A DNA stretch of 64,000 bases, from positions 13,638,466-13,702,465 of the forward strand of contig OZ038498.1 in the NCBI GenBank assembly GCA_964036315.1, read 5' to 3'. The notes beneath the pieces were generated by a model that did no database searches, was not told the DNA's origin, and saw nothing but the letters and a program-made list of their open reading frames with translations. The translations under genes were made by a program, and so were the position numbers. Shown one piece after another: positions 1 through 13,129 of this stretch. Source of the DNA: Acanthosepion esculentum. Taxonomy: Eukaryota; Mollusca; Cephalopoda; Sepiida; Sepiidae. Every line of letters begins with the position of its first letter. The first letter of the stretch is position 1.

Positions 1-1128
<1,128 letters not shown>

Positions 1129-1695
1129 TACATGTCCCTAATGGCTATTATCACCACGATTAATACAGCAAAGCACATGTGTGCTATATTAAAAAGGGAA
1201 GATAAACTCGATAAACCGTCTCGTAAAATTTTCTGAATGGTCCAAGAACTGGACTTTAGCGCCAGTTTTCAGGTACTATCAGAAATTCCCTTTCAGTTCC
1301 CTAAGTATGACAAGATTACTTCCGTCTTTCAACTTCTCGCCTTCATGACGTGAAGTCATTCGTCACCCTTCAAGTGTGCACTAGAACGCACACATTATTA
1401 CTCAACAGCGTCACAAGAGAAAAGTAATCAAATATCTTCTAAACTTCCAAATATAATAATTTATTTCTTAATATTTCTGATAGAAAAACAGAACAGGCCT
1501 GTCACTAACCAGAATAAATCATTTTTGTCCAGAGTTTTTAATAAACGGCCGATTTAGTTGGACTGTTTGCGTATTTCTTCTGCGGTGAAGTAAGCAATGA
1601 AATGGCAAAAAGATAAAGCTAAGTCAGAACGAATTTCAAATAGACAATAATCGGACTCTTCATTATCTGTAGTTTATTTTTAGTCAGTTGTGCAC
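1129..1695. other. Unassigned AT-rich sequence
   Basis: Non-repetitive at this scale. No ORF, RNA or transposon signature recognised. Confidence 0.5.
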
Positions 1696-1995
1696 AAATC
1701 ATCATCATCATCGTCATCATCATCAGTCCCATGACCGGATGTCGTCGTAGGGTCGCTGCGCAAATAACCACCTAGCCAGATCCCTCCATATATCTTGTCT
1801 GCCTATTTTTTTCTTCTGTCTGCCTCTTCTTTTGCTTATGATGGCACTTTGTAGGATGACAGTATATTATTGGCTCTTTTGATTTGACCATGCCCTTTCA
1901 ACGTTCTCTTCTTGACAGAGAATATGAGTTTTGCCAACCCTAACTTTGACACTGTGCAAAGACACACGCATAAAGTCTTTTTAAAATATTACCCA
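1696..1995 (-). mobile_element. 3' end of a non-LTR retrotransposon with (GAT)n tail
   Basis: Read on the minus strand, this is a lysine/arginine-rich RT C-terminal tail with frameshifts. It ends in a readable stretch WRDLARWLFAQRPYDDI followed by stops, and then directly in a run of about ten ATG/ATC-type triplets at 1696-1728. A C-terminal RW...RP stretch followed by a trinucleotide tail is typical of LINE 3' ends. The clade cannot be fixed from this much sequence. Confidence 0.45.
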
Positions 1996-2795
1996 ATCAA
2001 ATTAATTCAATTTTGCTTTATTTTGAAATTTTGAGTAAGTTTAGTTTATCTCTTCTTTTTCTTTGTCTAATTCATAGCTAAGGTGTGGCTGTGCATGTTT
2101 TTGTCCACTGTTTTTATTTGCTATAACAGAAGTTGTAAGGTATTCTGTTGCGCATGCGCATAAAAAGTTAACAAAAGAGTAAATGTGCATGCATGAATAA
2201 ATGAATATTTCAGACGAGAACGCTCTTGCCTCGCTCTGATTAGAAACAAACAAATTGCACTTTGAGAGACAACCATAAATAATCTGATTTTCTAAAGAGA
2301 AAAAGGTGAATTGTGATAGTGTTATAGGGAAGAGAATAGACAGCTGTTATACCCACTTGAGAACCGTAGGATTTTTCTATAATAGACTAAGACATAAGAA
2401 ACGCAAGAATTTCATTTCCAAAAACGGAGGATACCAAATTCAGCATTTACGAATATCCAGAGTTTGAATCTTGGCTTCTTTTACCGAAGACCAATTGCAT
2501 TAGGTTTCTTTTTCTAACAACGTATTTTACTTTGGAATTTAATGACGAAATTTGAAATAATAAAATATTCAAGCAAAAGTTTTAGAATGAGGATTCGTTG
2601 GAAAAACAACAAAATAAACTCTAAGAAAAAAAAATTGTACTCATTTCCCTGATATTGAAAAATATAACAAGCACTTGCCTTTTATGTAAAAATGAATTCA
2701 AAATAAAGCCTTTTTTTTGGCTGCGTGGTTCATTGATTGATTCGTTTTCTACGGCTTATCAACCTTCTCTTTTTTTTAAGATAATAATGATATAG
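1996..2795. other. Unassigned AT-rich sequence
   Basis: Contains short A and T homopolymers and no convincing gene. A 70-codon minus-strand frame at 2041-2253 has no recognisable domain. Confidence 0.5.
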
Positions 2796-2799
2796 TGAT

Positions 2800-3063
2800 A
2801 CAAGTCCTACTAATTAACCCATATCTTGGAGGAGAAGAGGTGGATTTATACCTATCCCTTGGGTATTTTCACATAAGTGAATATAACGAACCCAACGGGA
2901 TTGGAAATCGGCTCTCTGGTTAACAATTCCGAGCCATTATCCATTACATCACTGCGCAATGAATTTCCAAGCGGTCACCCATCTAGGTACTGACCAGGCT
3001 CCACGTTACTTAACTTCGATGATTATACGGGAACCGGTGTTTCAACGTGATGATGCCGTAAGC
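2800..3063 (-). mobile_element. Composite SINE: 5S rRNA-like head, tRNA-like middle, SINE body
   Basis: On the minus strand the element opens with a 5S rRNA-like segment (3063 down to 2946). It runs into a tRNA-like segment (about 2955 to 2893) with an A-box-like stretch near 2931-2952 and a degenerate B box near 2898-2912. It then continues into a body that matches the SINE at 55170-55480: the order of the landmarks ATTCACTTA, TACCC..GG, CTTCTTCTCC/CTCTTCTCC and TATGGGT is the same. The 55-kb copy lacks the 5S part. Either two SINEs fused or the 5S head was gained; the single fused copy here does not decide which. Confidence 0.6.
2946..3063 (-). pseudogene. 5S rRNA-like pseudogene (SINE head)
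   Basis: From 3063 downward the minus strand follows the 5S rRNA layout. It has the ATCACGTTGAAACACCGG region, then GAAGTTAAGTAACGT, GCCTGGTCAGTAC and GATGGGTGACCGC. These cover the internal Pol III control region (A box, intermediate element, C box). The last 20 nt no longer pair with the 5' end, so helix I is broken and it cannot be a functional 5S gene. Confidence 0.75.
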
Positions 3064-3337
3064 CGAAAGTTGAGTGGATGAGAGTTTTAAAGTCGAAGTG
3101 TGTACCAACGTTTCAATGAATGACTGATATGTAGATAATACAGTAGTAGTTACGGGCATATTTGTCGTATGAGAAATAATTTGCAATGCATTGGCTCTGT
3201 TATGGAAAGTCAAATGGACGTGTGAGGCGTGATGTGATTCAGCAAATCAATGTTAATAGGGATGCACCTATTAGTCGGGGTTCTCTTGAGTTAGGAGTTA
3301 CGCCAGCGGGTGTGCTACTGCGTGTGATCAAAACGTG

Positions 3338-3480
3338 AATGTGTGCGTGGCTGTATAGTTAGAACGTTAGCGTTGCAGCCATGAGACCCGAGTTCAGATC
3401 TCATCATTGTCGATTTATCAAGAAGGTGGCGATATTATGGATCTTCTCGAGGGTACAATTGCGTGCGACACTGTTGAGAA
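3338..3480 (+). mobile_element. tRNA-derived SINE fragment
   Basis: tRNA-like layout. An A-box-like TGGCTGTATAGTTAGAACG near 3349 is followed by GCGTTGCAGCCATGAGACC (anticodon-arm region) and then GAGTTCAGATCTC (B-box position). The sequence after that looks like a SINE body. No matching acceptor stem is visible, so this is a retroposon remnant, not a tRNA gene. Confidence 0.5.
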
Positions 3481-4398
3481 GTGCCTGGAAACCAAATTGT
3501 TTTGACCCAAATCTTGTGAGTGAAACTGGGTGAACAAAATTGCTCGGAAGTTGCCAATTGTTGTGAACACACAAAGTTACAAGTCACTAGTAGAGTGATT
3601 ATTCTTCACATATTTATTTGATGTGAATGGGGATTTTAAAGTTAGCTTATTGACAACGAAGCCAGAAATAAAATAATCAAGTTTCCTTTCCTTTTTTTTT
3701 TTAAATTGTTTCTACAGGTACATCAATTATTTATTTATGCTTTCTAGGTAATATAAACCACAGAGTTACTATAAGCCTAAAGTGTTATTTTACAATAGCA
3801 TGAATACCAACTTGATAACCAGATCAGACGAATACGTTCTTCTTGTACATTGAAAATCTTGAAAACATCTTCAAGACACATTATGCAAGTAAATTAATAG
3901 CCACAACTTAATGACAAAAAAAAGCATTATTTACACGATAAATATTCAAGATAATCTCCTTTTTATCAATGCAATTAATTTAGTGGTGGATATTAGTCGC
4001 ATAGATTGAAAATAAAGAGTGGAAATTGCATGTCAAAATGCAACTAATAATAATATGTCAGGCTATAAATTTATTGATCCAAGCTCGTGTAAACGCCATC
4101 AATAAAGATAAAAAAGATACTTGAGAGGACTGCAAAATGAATAGATATTTGGATTTTTCAAAGACATACGAACATTTTCAATTTGTTGATGATGCTATAT
4201 CTCATTTTGGTGACAAGTTCAACACGCAAGGGAAAACATGAACATTCTTCACAACAGCATTTTCCTTCCTTAATTTATGAGGCATAACTTTGAAAATTCA
4301 ATGATTCCTAAGAAACCACTAGACACGAATATCGATGTCAGTCAAATCAGCTAAAATTAAATCCTGTTTTATTTTCGTTCTTCTACGCATTTTGTGAC
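3481..4398. other. Unassigned AT-rich sequence
   Basis: Nothing recognised. Open frames are short and without domain signature. Confidence 0.5.
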
Positions 4399-4410
4399 AA
4401 CATGGGCTCA

Positions 4411-5345
4411 ATATCTGTCTATATCTCTGAAATGAGGTATTATGATTACTTTCATTATTTACATTATTCGTACTGTTATCCTAATCTTCATTGCCATATT
4501 CACAACGTTTCGGCCTCTATATCTCTGAAATGAGGTATTATGATTACTTTCATTATTTACATTATTCGTACTGTTATCCTCATCTTCATTGCCATATTCA
4601 CAACGTTTCGGCCACTATATCTCCGAGATGAAGTATTATGATTATTTACATTATTCGAACTGTTGTCCTCATCTTCACTGCCATATTCACAACGTTACGG
4701 TCTCTATATCTCTGAGATGAGGTATTATAGTTACTTGCATTATTTACATTACTCGAAATGTTACCCTCATCTTCATTGCTATATTCACAACGTTTGATCT
4801 CTATGTCTCTGAGATGAGGTATTATTATTACTTGCATTAATTACATTATTCGGGTCGTTATCCTCATATTCATTGCCATGTTCACAACGTTTCGGCCGTT
4901 ATACGCTCCGGCCTTCTTCACGTGATTGAAATTTCGAACCGAACCCTTTACTTCGTCCACCGGAGTAGATTGTTCTAGTTCCTCGTGCCACGCCTCTTTC
5001 TGATGTCTCAGTTATTCCCCTTTAACTCAACTCTGTAAGTTTTGGTTCACTACTGCTGTGGCCTGGTATTGAACTCACAAACCTTTAGGTTTAGTCTTCA
5101 AGGACACATGGCCCATGGCCCAGTGGATAAAGACGTCGGTTAGATCCAGTGACTAGACGCAAAGAGCTGTGTCTTAGGACACATGGCCCTGTGGATAAAG
5201 AACAATCTACCCCAGTGGACGAAATAAGGGGTTCGGTTCGAAATTCCAGTCATCTGAAGAAGGCCGGAGCGTACAACGACCGAAACGTTGTGAACATGGC
5301 AATGAAGATGAAGATAACAGTCCAAATAATGTAAATAATGCAAGT
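4411..5345. mobile_element. Family Y copy 1: tRNA-like SINE with inverted tails, 12-bp TSD
   Basis: 935 bp, flanked by perfect 12-bp duplications AACATGGGCTCA (4399-4410 and 5346-5357). The left side is minus-oriented: about five ~95-bp tail units (..GAGATGAGGTATTAT..TTATTTACATTATTCG..CACAACGTTTCGGCC), then the body with a hammerhead-like motif near 4890-4925. The centre holds tRNA-like sequence with an A box (GGCCCAGTGGATAAAGACG near 5120) and a minus-oriented B box near 5075. The right side is plus-oriented: a shortened body, CTGAAGA..GAAA near 5254-5285, then one tail unit ending in ..CCAAATAATGTAAATAATGC. The same tail therefore faces outward at both ends. No ORF. Confidence 0.8.
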
Positions 5346-5514
5346 AACATGGGCTCACCTTTAGGTTATCAACCTCTTGTTTTATTGATCATTCTTGGTG
5401 TCTGAAGACCGTTTAATCCTTTAAAGTTGCATTGTTGACTGACGGCATCAAAGATTACTTCAAAGTCATTCACAAGATATTTAATAAAATGCTGCATACA
5501 ATGATATCTGAATG

Positions 5515-6145
5515 TAAATTACAAATCAAACAAGTATAACAATTTAAATATCTACGAAGTGTTTTTTAACAGGGGACAAAAGTGCAACACTGAAATCCAA
5601 AGTGGCAGTGATATAGCGAAAGATGCCTTCTAAAAACTAAGAAAAGTATTAAGAAACAAAAAAAATGGTTAGAAACAAAGAGAATAGTGCTGAAGTGTTC
5701 CGTAATATCAGTCCTCCTATACGGTAGTGAATACTGGACAATTTTCTCATAGATGAAGAAGAGACTTGAAACAACAGACATGTGCGTTCTACAGAAAGAT
5801 GCTGAGAATACCATGAGCCGAACATGGGGGCAACGACGAAGTCTTAGCGAAAACGGAAACAAAACGGACATTTATACTTAACTTCAGGAAGCGACAATTG
5901 AAATTTCTAGGGTACATAATGAGGAAAGTGGGGTTGGAAAATTTGATACTCACTGGACAGATTAAAAATAAGAGGTGCAGAAGAAAACAACGCATAACCT
6001 ACATACCAAAATGGATGGCGAAACAGGGTTTAGGAGAGATGACAAAAAGACAAAATTTATAAAAAACTGGAAAAGGACAGGAAATTGTGGAGAGCCATGA
6101 TCACCAACGTCCTGAAGGAACACGGCACATAAAAGAAGTTGTCCT
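5515..6145 (+). pseudogene. Non-LTR retrotransposon RT C-terminus (RTE-like), decayed
   Basis: A chain of plus-strand frames with several shifts and stops keeps the order of a LINE RT C-terminal region. It starts with a QFKYL..VF motif near 5545, then KRIVLKCSVISVLLYGSEYW near 5680-5740, MKKRLETTDM near 5755, a RQLKFLGYIMRK-type stretch near 5890-5920, and KWMAKQGLGEMTKRQ near 6010. The catalytic palm lies upstream and is missing, so this is a 5'-truncated or deleted copy. RTE-like assignment rests on the thumb/tail motifs. Confidence 0.65.
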
Positions 6146-6278
6146 CGCTTTATCTCATATCTTCAAGCAGTTCTTAGGATGTCATAATTAAGAGCCAGGC
6201 ATATTAGTAAGTGATTATATTCATGACGTTCTTGCAAATAAACCAATGCGATCTGTTAAAACGCTGTTCATGTGTGTA

Positions 6279-7234
6279 CAGTGCTGTTCGATAAAAGTGA
6301 CTCACCTGATTTTTTTTTTTTTTACTAAATGTTCTCTTCTCCGATGAAACGAAAGTTGAGCTAAATTCTAAGGATAAGCGATCTAAAATCCGAAGAAGAA
6401 GCTTTGAAAGCTCTTTGAATTTAGCAGTAAGTACTGTCAAGCATCCGTTCAGTATAATGTTCTGGGGATGCTTTTCTTTTCATGGAACTGGTTTCTTAAA
6501 ACCTATTGAAAAGACCCTCAGGAGCGAGCAGTACAAGAGAATTTTAGAGTCTTGTCTGCTCCCTTCTGCTGAAAGGATGCAAATCGACCCCACCAAGCTC
6601 ATTTTTATGCAGCATAATGCTCCCTGTCACAAATCAAAATTGATGAAGGAATACTTTGATGAGAAGCAGGTGAGTGTTATGACATGGCCGCCCCCAACTC
6701 CTGACCTAAACCCCATAGAAAACTTATGGAGCATTATAAAGTACAGGCTCTCGAGAAAGCAGTTGAGCAACAAAGATGATTTGATTGTGAATTTCATATC
6801 CGAATGGAATTCAATGCTTGGAGATGAGATTTGCTAGAACCTAATCATGTCAATGCCAAAAAGGGTTGAAAAGGTTATTCAAAATAAAAGAGGACCCATA
6901 GATTATTAAATATTTTGAATTATATTACCTATTGTAAATAAATTATACCTCTATTATTCTTTATTTAAAGCTGTTCGGTTATGTTTCTATTGATTACTAG
7001 TTGCAGGAAATAAGTGAGTCACTTTTTTTGGCACAGAGTTTTTCCCTAAATCTCATTTATATCCAAAAGTATAATTATCAATAGAATACCTTAGGGTGAG
7101 TAAACTTTTTTACTAGGTGGTCGGGAAGGGGTCTTTATATTAGTAAGATTTAAAATTAGTTTGAACCCAAAAACAATAGGTGAAAAAATTTAAGTAACAA
7201 AAATCAGGTGAGTCACTTTAATCGAACAGAACTG
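6279..7234 (+). mobile_element. Tc1-type DNA transposon, internally deleted (956 bp)
   Basis: Ends are near-perfect inverted repeats of about 36 bp, opening CAGTGCTGTTCGATAAAAGT on the left and, inverted, CAGTTCTGTTCGATTAAAGT on the right. They are flanked by the TA target duplication (6277-6278 and 7235-7236). 956 bp is short for Tc1 (usually 1.3-1.6 kb). The poly-T after the left end runs straight into the middle of the transposase, so the DNA-binding half has been lost. Confidence 0.9.
6327..6837 (+). pseudogene. Tc1 transposase, C-terminal catalytic half
   Basis: One open frame from about 6327 to the stop at 6835-6837. It contains NVLFSDET with the first catalytic Asp, then FWGCFS and GTGFLKPI. 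The second catalytic position reads FMQHNAPCH, where Tc1 enzymes have QDNAPCH: the Asp codon is now His. The last catalytic residue is intact in PTPDLNPIENLWSIIK, with 34 residues between the second and third positions, as in DD34E enzymes. The N-terminal helix-turn-helix region is absent. Both defects make it non-functional, yet the remaining ~170 codons are free of stops, so decay is fairly recent. Confidence 0.88.
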
Positions 7235-7239
7235 TATGT

Positions 7240-8530
7240 GTGTGTGTGAGTGTACGACTGTCCACATTGATATAAGTAACTATTACAGGATATAAAAAGG
7301 ATAAACAACTAATAAAAATCGGTTTTTAACAAGAGATGAAGAGGTGTCGTTTTCTTTTATCGAATTGAATAAGTGCTATAAAGGCCACTGCAAAAACCAC
7401 GCGATACAATAAGACAAACAATGTTGTAAGACGGTGTCTTGAAAGTTCGGTCGTCGTTGTATTTATCAGATTTTAAGAACAAAAAAAATCAGGATATCAA
7501 AGATTATTCCCGACTGCCGAAGCATAAAGCAAAATGTATTTTGGCAGAATCGGTTGCAGTACATCAGTTAACAAAGTGGTCCGAAGTAAATCACTTTGTA
7601 AAAAAAAAAAAATATATATATACGGAAATGAAAATTAGCCACATTTTTAAAAAAGATTTGCAAATTGTGGACTTTTAATCAATAACTTAACTATTGATCT
7701 GTCAACAATAAAATAATCTTTGGCTCTCATTCCATTCTCGGTTATTTTGACAACTTTCATCTGTCGTTATTTTATAGCCAAAACATATTAAAGGTTAAAT
7801 AAACACAAACCTTTTCTGTTAGTCTCAATTTTATTCAGCAGCAGCAGAATTCTTAAGTGTACAACCCTGAAATTCGGTACGCGAAATTATTTGTTCAAAC
7901 CTGCTACCAGTGACCACCAACACAGATGCAAAATGTCGGCAGATGACTTTTAGACCAAATGAGCGCATGCGTGAATATTCTTTTACAAATTCGCACACAA
8001 GTTGATGCATTCAAATTCATTGGTTTATAAAATTAACAGCCGAAAAGAACATTTCTTAATTTTCCTTTTTTCTAACAAATTCGAAGTTTCTCTTTCTTAT
8101 AAAAACTATATTTAAAGCTTGTTGAAAATATTATAGCATAAATCTATTGACCTACTGCTGATGAATGAAAGAAACAAATAGAATCGATTCTAAAATAATT
8201 ATCTAGTCTAAGATTATTAATTCTACAAGCAATACTTGTTACTATTTACTCCTTACTACAGTACTTGTCTGAATAAGCAACTAATTATAATAAATAATAA
8301 AACATTCATTCAAAAGATTTATGAGATCAAACGATTGCATGTCTGTGTTCGCATTTTAGATAGATAATCACAACATCCGGTTATGTGATTGCTAAAGAGA
8401 CGGGAAGAATGCGTAGCAAGAATGTTTTTATACCATATAAATGTACAATCCTAATCCAGGAATCGAGTTCAAATATCAACAACTGGTTCTGGACATAAAC
8501 TTGTAACTCTCTAGTCTAAGATATTCTGGA
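7240..8530. other. Unassigned sequence
   Basis: AT-rich. A 79-codon lysine-rich plus frame at 7439-7678 includes a poly-A-coded KKKK run and no domain. I see no gene. Confidence 0.5.
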
Positions 8531-8535
8531 GGGAG

Positions 8536-8537
8536 GG

Positions 8538-8616
<79 letters not shown>

Positions 8617-8760
8617 AACAAAATGATATAGAGAGATAAATTGATAGAAACAGAATGTGGTATATAGACAGTGAAAGAGATAAATAGATTGACTGACATA
8701 GATTGATTGATTGACTGATATATATATATAGATAGATAGATAGATAGAAACAGAATGCGG

Positions 8761-8796
<36 letters not shown>

Positions 8797-8908
8797 AACA
8801 GAATGTGGTAGATAGATAGATAGATAGAAACAGAATGTGGTAGATAGATAGATAGATAGATAGATAGAAACAGAATGTAGTAGATAGATAGATAGAAACA
8901 GAATGTGG

Positions 8909-8944
<36 letters not shown>

Positions 8945-9152
8945 AACAGAATGTAGTAGATAGATAGATAGATAGAAACAGAATGTGGTAGATAGATAGA
9001 CAGATAGATAGAAACAGAATGTGGTAGATAGATAGACAGATAGATAGATAGATAGATAGAAACAGAATGTGGTAGTTAGATAGATAGATAGATAGATAGA
9101 AACAGAATGTTGTAGATAGATAGATGGATAGATAGATAGAAACAGAATGTTG

Positions 9153-9188
<36 letters not shown>

Positions 9189-9716
9189 AACAGAATGTTG
9201 TAGATAGATAGATAGAAACAGAATGTTGTAGATAGATAGATAGAAACAGAATGTTGTAGATAGATAGATAGAAACAGAATGTTGTAGATAGATAGATAGA
9301 AACAGAATGTTGTAGATAGATAGATAGAAACAGAATGTTGTGGATAGATAGATAGAAACAGAATGTTGTAGATAGATAGATAGAAACAGAATGTTGTAGA
9401 TAGATAGATAGAAACAGAATGTTGTAGATAGATAGATAGATAGAAACAGAATGTTGTAGATAGATAGATAGATAGAAACAGAATGTTGTAGATAGATGGA
9501 TAGATAGATAGATAGAAACAGAATGTGGTAGATAGATAGATAGAAACAGAATGCGGTAGATAGATAGATAGATAGATAGATAGAAACAGAATGTGGTAGA
9601 TAGATAGGCAGAAACAGAATGTAGTAGATAGATAGATAGAAACAGAATGTAGTAGATAGATCGATAGATAGAAACAGAATGTGGTAGATAGATAGATAGA
9701 TAGAAACAGAATGTGG

Positions 9717-9760
<44 letters not shown>

Positions 9761-9892
9761 AACAGAATGTTGTAGATAGATAGATAGATAGATAGATAGA
9801 AACAGAATGTTGTAGATAGATAGATAGATAGATAGATAGAAACAGAATGTTGTAGATAGATAGATAGATAGATAGATAGAAACAGAATGTTG

Positions 9893-9928
<36 letters not shown>

Positions 9929-10060
9929 AACAGAATGTTGTAGATAGATATATAGATAGATAGATAGAAACAGAATGTTGTAGATAGATAGATAGATAGA
10001 TAGATAGAAACAGAATGTTGTAGATAGATAGATAGATAGATAGATAGAAACAGAATGTTG

Positions 10061-10104
<44 letters not shown>

Positions 10105-10156
10105 AACAGAATGTTGTAGATAGATAGATAGATAGATAGATAGAAACAGAATGTTG

Positions 10157-10192
<36 letters not shown>

Positions 10193-10204
10193 AACAGAAT
10201 GTTG

Positions 10205-10244
<40 letters not shown>

Positions 10245-10440
10245 AACAGAATGTTGTAGATAGATAGATAGATAGATAGAAACAGAATGTTGTAGATAGA
10301 TAGATAGATAGATAGATAGAAACAGAATGTTGTAGATAGATAGATAGATAGATAGAAACAGAATGTTGTAGATAGATAGATAGATAGATAGAAACAGAAT
10401 GTTGTAGATAGATAGATAGATAGATAGAAACCGAATGTTG

Positions 10441-10472
<32 letters not shown>

Positions 10473-10484
10473 AACAGAATGTTG

Positions 10485-10536
<52 letters not shown>

Positions 10537-10582
10537 AACAGAATGTTGTAGATAGATAGATAGAAACAGAATGTTGTAGATG

Positions 10583-10628
<46 letters not shown>

Positions 10629-10640
10629 AACAGAATGTGG

Positions 10641-10724
<84 letters not shown>

Positions 10725-11672
10725 AACAGAATGTTGTAGATAGATAGATAGATAGAAACAGAATGTGGTAGATAGATAGAAACAGAATGTGGTAGATAGA
10801 TAGAAACAGAATGTGGTAGATAGATAGAAACAGAATGTGGTAGATAGATAGAAACAGAATGTGGTAGATAGATAGAAACAGAATGTGGTAGATAGATAGA
10901 AACAGAATGTGGAAGATAGATAGATAGAAACAGAATGTGGAAGATAGATAGATAGAAACAGAATGTGGAAGATAGATAGATAGAAACAGAATGTGGAAGA
11001 TAGATAGATAGAAACAGAATGTGGAAGATAGATAGATAGAAACAGAATGTGGAAGATAGATAGATAGAAACAGAATGTGGAAGATAGATAGATAGAAACA
11101 GAATGTGGAAGATAGATAGATAGAAACAGAATGTGGAAGATAGATAGATAGAAACAGAATGTGGAAGATAGATAGATAGAAACAGAATGTGGAAGATAGA
11201 TAGATAGAAACAGAATGTGGAAGATAGATAGATAGAAACAGAATGTGGAAGATAGATAGATAGAAACAGAATGTGGTAGATAGATAGATAGAAACAGAAT
11301 GTGGTAGATAGATAGATAGAAACAGAATGTGGTAGATAGATAGATAGAAACAGAATGTGGTAGATAGATAGATAGAAACAGAATGTGGTAGATAGATAGA
11401 TAGAAACAGAATGTGGTAGATAGATAGATAGAAACAGAATGTGGTAGATAGATAGATAGATAGAAACAGAATGTGGTAGATAGATAGATAGAAACAGAAT
11501 GTGGTAGATAGATAGAAACAGAATGTGGTAGATAGATAGAAACAGAATGTGGTAGATAGATAGATAGATAGAAACAGAATGTGGTAGATAGATAGATAGA
11601 TAGAAACAGAATGTGGTAGATAGATAGATAGAAACAGAATGTGGTAGATAGATAGATAGAAACAGAATGTGG

Positions 11673-11710
<38 letters not shown>
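8536..11710. repeat. 3.2-kb compound GATA satellite with 16-nt spacer
   Basis: Runs of (GATA)2-20 alternate with GAAACAGAATGTGGTA or close variants. Variant blocks are regional: TGTGGTA at the left, TGTTGTA over most of about 9060-10740, TGTGGAA in a run of about 14 units at 10910-11260, and TGTGGTA again to the end. In the TGTGGAA block the unit is 28 bp. None of the units contains a stop when read on the minus strand in any frame. This alone explains the 1071-codon minus-strand open frame ([12 protein letters not shown]..), which is not a gene. Confidence 0.95.
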
Positions 11711-12700
11711 TGAAAATATAAAACATATTTTTGATACCTTTTAAAATTAATTAACTAAAGTCAAGAGTAGAGTAAGGTATCGGATAAAGAAATGAAATTA
11801 GTTATTTTTCTTGACAAGACCCGAGCTGAGAAGTGATTATTTAGTAATGACACCAAATCAGACTATGACAAATTTGTTTTTCTATAGTGATGACAACAAA
11901 CACCTTTTCGATTAACAAATTTTGCCAATTTGTCAATACACATACTTCATTGCATTGAGATCAATTATCTAGCAATTCGGTGACAATATATTTTTTATGT
12001 ACAAATCATGAAAAAAAGACCACATAAATAATAAATATATCGTCAACTCAGAAGTGCAATAATATACAAACATCAAACTTTCAGAAAAAATGAGCAAACG
12101 TGTGGCGAATGTTCAAGTGAGAACGCAAACACCGAGACGTAAAGGCTACACAAAAAGGACATGTGTGAATATTCGTAAGATAATTTCTGTCATATAAAAT
12201 TAATATTAGAAATTATTTTGAAAAGTAATAATGTCGTTAACGGCAAAATTACAAGCAACTTAAATAGTAATTTTTACATTAGTATTTTTAATTGTAACAA
12301 TCGTAAGGTACTAAAGTATATATTGATGACTGCTGTAACAATTAATAGCAAAAGTCAAAACTGATCACTTATAAAATGGAAAGCAACTGTTACAAACATC
12401 GCTCATAAAATGGCATTAAATGATAACAGCTAAAAATGTTTGTAATATTGATTAGTGATGATAATGTCATTTTTCTATTAATAGCAACAAAGAATATCAA
12501 TTGTGGACGTTTTTATGCAAAAATTTATTTCTACTTTCTTGTTTCCTAGCACAGCTGCAATAAAATGAATAAAATATATATTTCGATTACTTTATTTTCC
12601 AGAGAATTATGATTATTATTGTACTTTGTGAATGTCACGGTTTCGCTGCCAGAAAAGGGGGTAGTAATTAGATTTATTGATGAAAACAGCTTAATTGAAT
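11711..12700. other. Unassigned AT-rich sequence
   Basis: No feature recognised on either strand. Confidence 0.5.
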
Positions 12701-12714
12701 AATCATTGAATTTA

Positions 12715-13117
12715 CATTATTTACATTATTCGGACTATTCTCCTCATCTTTGTCGCCATATTTATTACAACGTTTCGGCTGTTGTACGCTCCGGCCTTCT
12801 TCAGGTGGTTGGAATGTCGAACTGAACCCTTTATTTCGCTCACTGGGGTAGACTGTTCTAGTTCCACGTGCCCTGTTTAATGGATGTCAGTTATCAGTTA
12901 TCTCCTGTTAATTTTTCCCTCTGAAAGTTCTCCACCGCCTTAACTGGGTATTGAACTCATACTCTTTTGGGTACTGTCACTGGATCTAACCAACGCCTTT
13001 ATCCACTGTGCCATGTGTCCTTGAGGACGTTGTAATAAATATGACGACAAAGATGAGGACAATAGTCCGAATAATTTAAATAATGTACATAATACCTCAT
13101 CTCAGAAATATAGACAG
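12715..13117. mobile_element. Family Y copy 2, 12-bp TSD
   Basis: 403 bp between perfect duplications TCATTGAATTTA (12703-12714, 13118-13129). Left to right: a minus-oriented tail (TTATTTACATTATTCGGACT), a minus-oriented hammerhead-like motif at about 12770-12815, the body, a minus-oriented tRNA-like head with B box (complement of GAGTTCAATACCC near 12950) and A box (complement of GGCACAGTGGATAAAGGCG near 13000), then directly a plus-oriented tail starting at GTTGTAATAAATATG. This is the simplest complete copy: one SINE plus an inverted second tail fused to its 5' end. Confidence 0.82.
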
Positions 13118-13129
13118 TCATTGAATTTA

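Noticed and set aside
2946..3063. Functional 5S rRNA gene
   Set aside because: The 3' end no longer pairs with the 5' end and it runs directly into a tRNA-like SINE.
4416..5350. Reading Y copies as two independent head-to-head SINE insertions
   Set aside because: TSDs lie only at the outer edges in five copies with different sites; independent insertions would not repeat this arrangement.
8511..11726. 1071-codon minus-strand open frame ([12 protein letters not shown] repeats)
   Set aside because: It coincides with the GATA satellite; no unit contains a stop in any minus-strand frame, so length is no evidence of coding.
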